Shown here piece after piece: positions 60,503-64,000 of a stretch of DNA of 64,000 nucleotides. This stretch comes from DASSKK01 sp035690495 (GTDB taxonomy: Bacteria; Actinomycetota; Actinomycetes; Propionibacteriales; Nocardioidaceae). Numbering within the stretch: position 1 is the first letter of the stretch; each line of letters starts with the position of its first letter. The notes under the pieces are model-generated. The model was not told the DNA's origin and searched no databases. It saw only the letters and a program-made list of their open reading frames with translations. The DNA lies in NCBI GenBank assembly GCA_035690495.1, contig DASSKK010000001.1:62001-126000 (forward strand), given 5' to 3'. A program made the position numbers and the translations under genes.

Positions 60503-60876
60503 TCGTCGACACCGATCTGGTCGTGGACTATCTGCGTGGCAAGGGGCCGGGTGTCGCGATGGTGCGTCGGCTGCTCACGGAGCATCGACTGCGGTTGACC
60601 GCTGTCACGGGGTTCGAGCTTCGCGTCGGGACCGACTTCCTGGAACGCCGGCGCGAGATCATGCGCCTGTTCCGCTCCCGGACGGTAGCCATCGACCTTC
60701 CTGCCGCGGTCCGCGCCGGCGAGGTCGCCAGCGCCCTTCGTGCGCAGGGCGAGCAGATCGGGTTCGCGGACTGTCTGCAGGCCGGTGCCTGCCTGCGGCA
60801 CCGGCTGCCGCTCGCGACACGCAACCAGAGACACTTCGCGCGGGTGCCGGGCCTGGACCTGGTCGAAGTCGTCTAG
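60487..60876 (+). CDS. vapC: PIN domain toxin (VapC family)
   Basis: This 129-residue PIN-domain ribonuclease has the acidic residues of the active site: Asp8 in LVVVDTDLVVDYL, Glu44 in TGFELRVG and Asp95 in GFADCLQAG. Asn113 in ATRNQRHFARV takes the last place. It would cleave RNA, as VapC toxins cleave tRNA or rRNA, until bound by the antitoxin. The GTG start lies within the antitoxin gene, so translation is coupled. Confidence 0.88.
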   Translation: MAGLVVVDTDLVVDYLRGKGPGVAMVRRLLTEHRLRLTAVTGFELRVGTDFLERRREIMRLFRSRTVAIDLPAAVRAGEVASALRAQGEQIGFADCLQAGACLRHRLPLATRNQRHFARVPGLDLVEVV

Positions 60877-60976
60877 CGCACGACCACGCCGACAGGCGCT
60901 CGGCAGAGATGGCGATGACCTTTGTCCGGTTCGCGGCTTCTGACGGATCGAAGTGCCTGTTCCCGTGGCTGTCGGA

Positions 60977-61935
60977 TCAGCTGTCCCCGGCGGCCTCGAG
61001 GAGTCGTCGCCCAATCGCGCGGGCAGCCCGCTGCACCTCCGCGCCGGCCACGATCCGGTACGGCGCGGAGGTCCCGGCGAGCATCTCGGCGTACCAGTAC
61101 GGGTTGCTCGTGCTGCCGACCAGCCGGCAGGTCTGCTCGTCGACCGGTTCGATGCGTCCGAGGGCACGAGGCAGGCACGTCTTCACGGTCCCGACCGCGG
61201 CTTCGAACACGACCTCCACGTCGTACTCCCACCCGACCGCGAGATGCTCCTCCAGCATCGCCACGGGGTCGAAGGCGCTCGGCGGCTCGAACGTGTCGGT
61301 GAGCGCCTGCACGTCCCCACCCGGTCGACCCGGTAGGCGCGGAGCGCGTCCGCCCGGTGGGAGCGGCACAGCAGGTACCACCGGCCGTGGCGCACGACGA
61401 CCGCCCACGGGTCGACTCGCTTGGTCCACTCCGAGCCCGCCTCGGAGCGGTAGTCGATCTGCACCGAGCGGTGGTCCGCGCACGCCTGCACGAGGTCGGC
61501 CGTCGTCGCCGGGTCGGGCCGGGCCGCGCCGCGGTCGGGCGCAGGCGCCGCGGCATGACGTACCGCCTCGGCCTGGGCGGCGACCGGCTCGGGCAGCGCG
61601 CGCACGATCTTGCCGAGCGCAGAGCCCACCGGATTGGTGGGGTCGCTCGCCTCGTGGTGTCCGTCGAGCACCGCCATCACCAGTCCGAGCGCCTCGACGG
61701 CGCTGAACATCAGCGGGGGCAGCCGCAGCCCGCGGCCGACCCGGTAGCCGCCGTAGGGGCCGCGCACCGACTCGATCGGGATGCCGGCCTCGCGCAGGAT
61801 GCCGACGTAGCGGCGGGCGGCGCGCTCGGAGACACCGAGCTTGTCGCCGAGCCGGTCCGCGGTGATCCCCGGGCTGGTCTGCACGAGCTCGAGGGCCAGC
61901 AGTGCCCGCGCCGTGGGGCTTCCGTCGGGTGTCAC
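60977..61935 (-). pseudogene. YafY-like WYL-domain regulator interrupted by a frameshift
   Basis: Two reading frames join into one normal regulator. From GTG 61935 the first frame has the winged helix (ALLALELVQTSPGITADRLGDKLGVSERAARRYVGILREAGIPIES) and the WYL core (RVDPWAVVVRHGRWYLLCRSHRADALRAYRVDRVG). The rest (DVQALTDTFEPPSAFDPVAMLEEHLAVGWEYDVEVVFEA and on to the end) sits in the next frame. The break is at a run of four C on the plus strand (61315-61318). One more base would restore it. Either the gene is inactivated, or the base is a sequencing error or site of slippage. A DinB gene diverges from it. Confidence 0.75.
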
Positions 61936-62018
61936 CGTCTCTCACCAACCGCTCCATGACCCAAGATCCGGGTCGAACCCGGAAGCAGAACGTCCTGAAC
62001 CGAGGTTAGCGTCTCGGC

Positions 62019-62591
62019 ATGGAGAACACCTACGCACCTGACGCCGGGCACACAGAGCCCTTCGAGCTGGTGCTCGACGGCGACGAGGTCGCCACGATGC
62101 TCAACTCGCTGGAGCGCATCCGGCGCACGTTCGCGTGGAAGACCGGTGGCCTGGACGCGGACGGGCTGCGGGCCACGATCGCGGCGAGCACGATGACCCT
62201 GGGCGGGCTCGTCAAGCACCTCGCCTTCGTCGAGGCGGACTGGTTCGCGGTGAAGCTGCGCGAGGAGCCGATCGGCCCGCCGTGGGACGGGGTGGACTTC
62301 GACGCGCACCCGGACTGGGAGTGGGAGTCCGCGGCGCAGGACAGCCCCGCCGAGCTCTACGCGATGTATGCGGCAGCGGTCGCACGATCCCGAGGCATGG
62401 TCGCAGCCGCGCTGGCCGAGGGAGGTGCCGACCAGCCGAGCCACCTGACCTGGCCCGACGGGCGGACTGCGAACCTGCGGCGGCTCGTCGCGGACATGAT
62501 CGAGGAGTACGCCCGGCACACCGGACACGCCGATCTGCTGCGCGAGGCCGTCGACGGACTGGTCGGCGAGGACCCGCCTGGGTCACCATGA
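62019..62591 (+). CDS. DinB family protein (DUF664)
   Basis: The 190-residue protein has the DinB four-helix fold pattern: TMLNSLERIRRTFAWKTGGL, MTLGGLVKHLAFVEADWF with the conserved His, and LVADMIEEYARHTGHADLLRE with the second His pair. DUF664 proteins bind a metal and some act as thiol transferases with mycothiol. ATG 62019 is six bases after TAGCGT, with no ribosome site, which fits a leaderless transcript. It is divergent from the WYL regulator with an 83-base gap, and that regulator may control it. Confidence 0.87.
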   Translation: MENTYAPDAGHTEPFELVLDGDEVATMLNSLERIRRTFAWKTGGLDADGLRATIAASTMTLGGLVKHLAFVEADWFAVKLREEPIGPPWDGVDFDAHPDWEWESAAQDSPAELYAMYAAAVARSRGMVAAALAEGGADQPSHLTWPDGRTANLRRLVADMIEEYARHTGHADLLREAVDGLVGEDPPGSP

Positions 62592-62656
62592 GGGTCATGC
62601 AGGAGGTGAACCGCGGCCGGGGTCTCGACGGGCTCGACGGCCGTGAGGATGGCGGC

Positions 62657-62950
62657 ATGGACCTGGAGTTCAGCGGCGAGATCTGGGAGTGGCGCGGCCC
62701 CGCGCCGTACTACTTCGTCACGGTCCCGGACGAGGAGAGCCGCGACCTGGACGCGGTGGCCGGAGCGGTGAGCTACGGCTGGGGGATGATCCCGGTGCTG
62801 GTGCGGATCGGCGAGACCGAGTGGGAGACGTCGCTGTGGCCGAAGGACGGTGGGTACGTCGTGCCGCTCAAGGACGCGGTGCGGCGCGCAGAGGGGATCT
62901 TCGAGGGCGACACCGTCGCCGTCTGCCTCGCGGTGCCCGGTCCACGGTGA
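62657..62950 (+). CDS. DUF1905 domain protein
   Basis: The 97-residue protein reads MDLEFSGEIWEWRGPAPYYF, then VTVPDEESRDLDAV and SYGWGMIPVLVRIGETEWETSLWPKDGGYVVPLKDAVRR. The last part, EGIFEGDTVAVCLAV, completes the DUF1905 beta-barrel pattern. ATG 62657 follows GAGGA. The function is unknown. It lies 65 bases after the DinB gene in the same direction and converges with the DNA glycosylase-like gene. Confidence 0.82.
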   Translation: MDLEFSGEIWEWRGPAPYYFVTVPDEESRDLDAVAGAVSYGWGMIPVLVRIGETEWETSLWPKDGGYVVPLKDAVRRAEGIFEGDTVAVCLAVPGPR

Positions 62951-62959
62951 CCTCGGTCC

Positions 62960-64000
62960 TCACGAGGGCAGGGTGAGCTCCAGGTCGAGCCAGCGGGCGA
63001 GATCGCGGATCTCCCGAGCGATCGCCGCCTCCATGGTCTTGGTGAACGGCGCGTCCCGGTAGATCGCGTCGACCCGCAGCACCCCGGTCTTCCGGTCCGC
63101 GGTCGCGTCGAGCTTGCCGACCAGCCGGTCGCCGTACAGGATCGGCATCGCCCAGTAGCCCCACCGTCGCTTCGCGGCCGGCTTGTACATCTCCAGCTGG
63201 TAGTCGAACTCGAACAGCTCGGTCATCCGCTTGCGGTCGAAGACCAGCCGGTCGAGCGGGGAGAGCAGGGCCGCGCGACCGGAGAAGGAGCCGCCGAGGT
63301 ACGCCGGGTCGACGCGCCAGGTGCCGCGCACGCCTTCGACCACGGCCGGCTCGCCGGCGGTGCCGATCTCCTCCTGCTCGGCCTGGAGGTAGGTCTTGCC
63401 GCGGGCGATGCCGAGCGCGCGGATCTGCCGCTCGCCGCGGATGCGCTGGGCGTCCTCGGACGGCACGGGCGGCTCGTCGGGATAGACGCGCTCGGCCAGG
63501 TCCCACAACGGGGTCCGGTCCTGGTAGCCGGCGCGCGCCACCTCGCCGCGCTGGACCATCAGGTCGAGCAGGACGCGCACGTTGCGGTCGTTGGTCCAAC
63601 CGCTGGACTCCCACGGCACCAGCGTCGTGTCGGGCAGCTCGGAGGACGGCAGCGGCCCCTCGTCGTACAGCTTGGTGAGGATGTCGCGCCGGCAGTCGTC
63701 GTTGGCCTGCACCCAGTCGCGGATGTCCTCCTGCCACTCCTTGAGCGCGCCGGTGCCGGGCCAGTCGGCCATCTCGGCGCGGTACAGCGCGATGTCCTCC
63801 GCGGGCCGGAGTCGTTGCCGGAGCTCGACCAGCGAGCCGTCGTCCTGCGAGGCCTCCAGGTCGCCGGGCCGGTGCGCGTCGCCGAGCCGGGTCCACATCA
63901 CCAGCTCCGCACTCGGCGCCACCGCGGCCGTGGGCTCGAGCTGCACGAGTGTCAGGTGTCGTACGGCTTGCAGCAGGTCGGTGGGACGCGCCTTGTCCAG
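62960..64000 (-). CDS. AlkZ/YcaQ-like winged-helix DNA glycosylase family protein, N-terminus off the right edge
   Basis: The reading frame enters from the right edge and has 346 visible residues. It matches the winged-helix DNA-binding (HTH_42) family with AlkZ and YcaQ, which excise alkylated or crosslinked bases. The segment VRHLTLVQLEPTAAVAPSAELVMWTRLG carries the position of the catalytic QxD/QxQ motif, here QLE. Conserved later segments are GALKEWQEDIRDWVQAN, LLSPLDRLVFDRKRMTELFEFDYQLEMY and RRWGYWAMPILYGDRLVGKLD. The start codon lies outside the window. Confidence 0.82.
   Translation of the reverse strand: MDKARPTDLLQAVRHLTLVQLEPTAAVAPSAELVMWTRLGDAHRPGDLEASQDDGSLVELRQRLRPAEDIALYRAEMADWPGTGALKEWQEDIRDWVQANDDCRRDILTKLYDEGPLPSSELPDTTLVPWESSGWTNDRNVRVLLDLMVQRGEVARAGYQDRTPLWDLAERVYPDEPPVPSEDAQRIRGERQIRALGIARGKTYLQAEQEEIGTAGEPAVVEGVRGTWRVDPAYLGGSFSGRAALLSPLDRLVFDRKRMTELFEFDYQLEMYKPAAKRRWGYWAMPILYGDRLVGKLDATADRKTGVLRVDAIYRDAPFTKTMEAAIAREIRDLARWLDLELTLPS

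Overview
The window comes from a very GC-rich actinobacterium. It carries the replication-origin neighbourhood in the order known from Mycobacterium and Streptomyces. Together with the repeat style and the tRNA-Ile / DLW-39 / tRNA-Ala block, this points to Nocardioides or another Nocardioidaceae genus (inference; no 16S gene is present).

Layout. (1) 1-6925 is an accessory defence island: a DUF3883-type PD-(D/E)XK protein cut by the left edge, a C5 cytosine methyltransferase, a DUF4420-type PD-(D/E)XK protein, a Z1 helicase-like ATPase and a MORC/GHKL ATPase. It abuts the 3' end of a tRNA-Ala gene. (2) 7128-19397 is the minus-strand origin cluster: tRNA-Ala, DLW-39, tRNA-Ile, DUF3566, gyrA, gyrB, DUF721/dciA, recF, gnd, dnaN, oriC, dnaA. 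(3) 19856-25210 is the plus-strand cluster rpmH, rnpA, yidD, yidC, jag, rsmG, parA, parB with two parS sites. (4) 25377-28819 holds an ArsR-like regulator with an MFS exporter, a PlsC acyltransferase and a GNAT enzyme. (5) 28839-37799 is the minus-strand thioredoxin and envelope block: trxA, trxB, anti-sigma, sigM, pseudokinase, murJ, DUF6049. It is followed by pcnA on the plus strand. (6) 39386-51879 contains ino1, a PadR regulator, a class A PBP, a GT87 enzyme, a glucose dehydrogenase, a PLP enzyme, a FemX-like enzyme carrying an in-frame dispersed repeat, and endonuclease IV. (7) 52284-54042 is rpsF-ssb-rpsR-rplI. (8) 54202-64000 holds a secreted PLD-like protein, a MATE transporter, dnaB with a mini-intein, a VapBC-type toxin-antitoxin pair, a frameshifted WYL regulator, DinB and DUF1905 proteins, and an AlkZ/YcaQ-like protein cut by the right edge.

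How the parts work together. DnaA, DnaN, RecF, gyrase, DciA (the proposed helicase loader) and DnaB form the initiation and replication set, and ParABS segregates the origin. YidC/YidD/Jag serve membrane insertion, while MurJ, the pseudokinase, PonA, FemX and GT87 serve the envelope. Promoters of the SigR/SigH type appear in front of both trxB and trxA.

Most unusual items: the MORC-Z1-methylase island beside a tRNA; a 141-residue intein with class 3 features in the P-loop of DnaB; a palindromic repeat expanded in frame inside the FemX-like gene; and several perfect palindromes sitting exactly on promoters (ArsR, VapBC, PLD, PadR, MFS).
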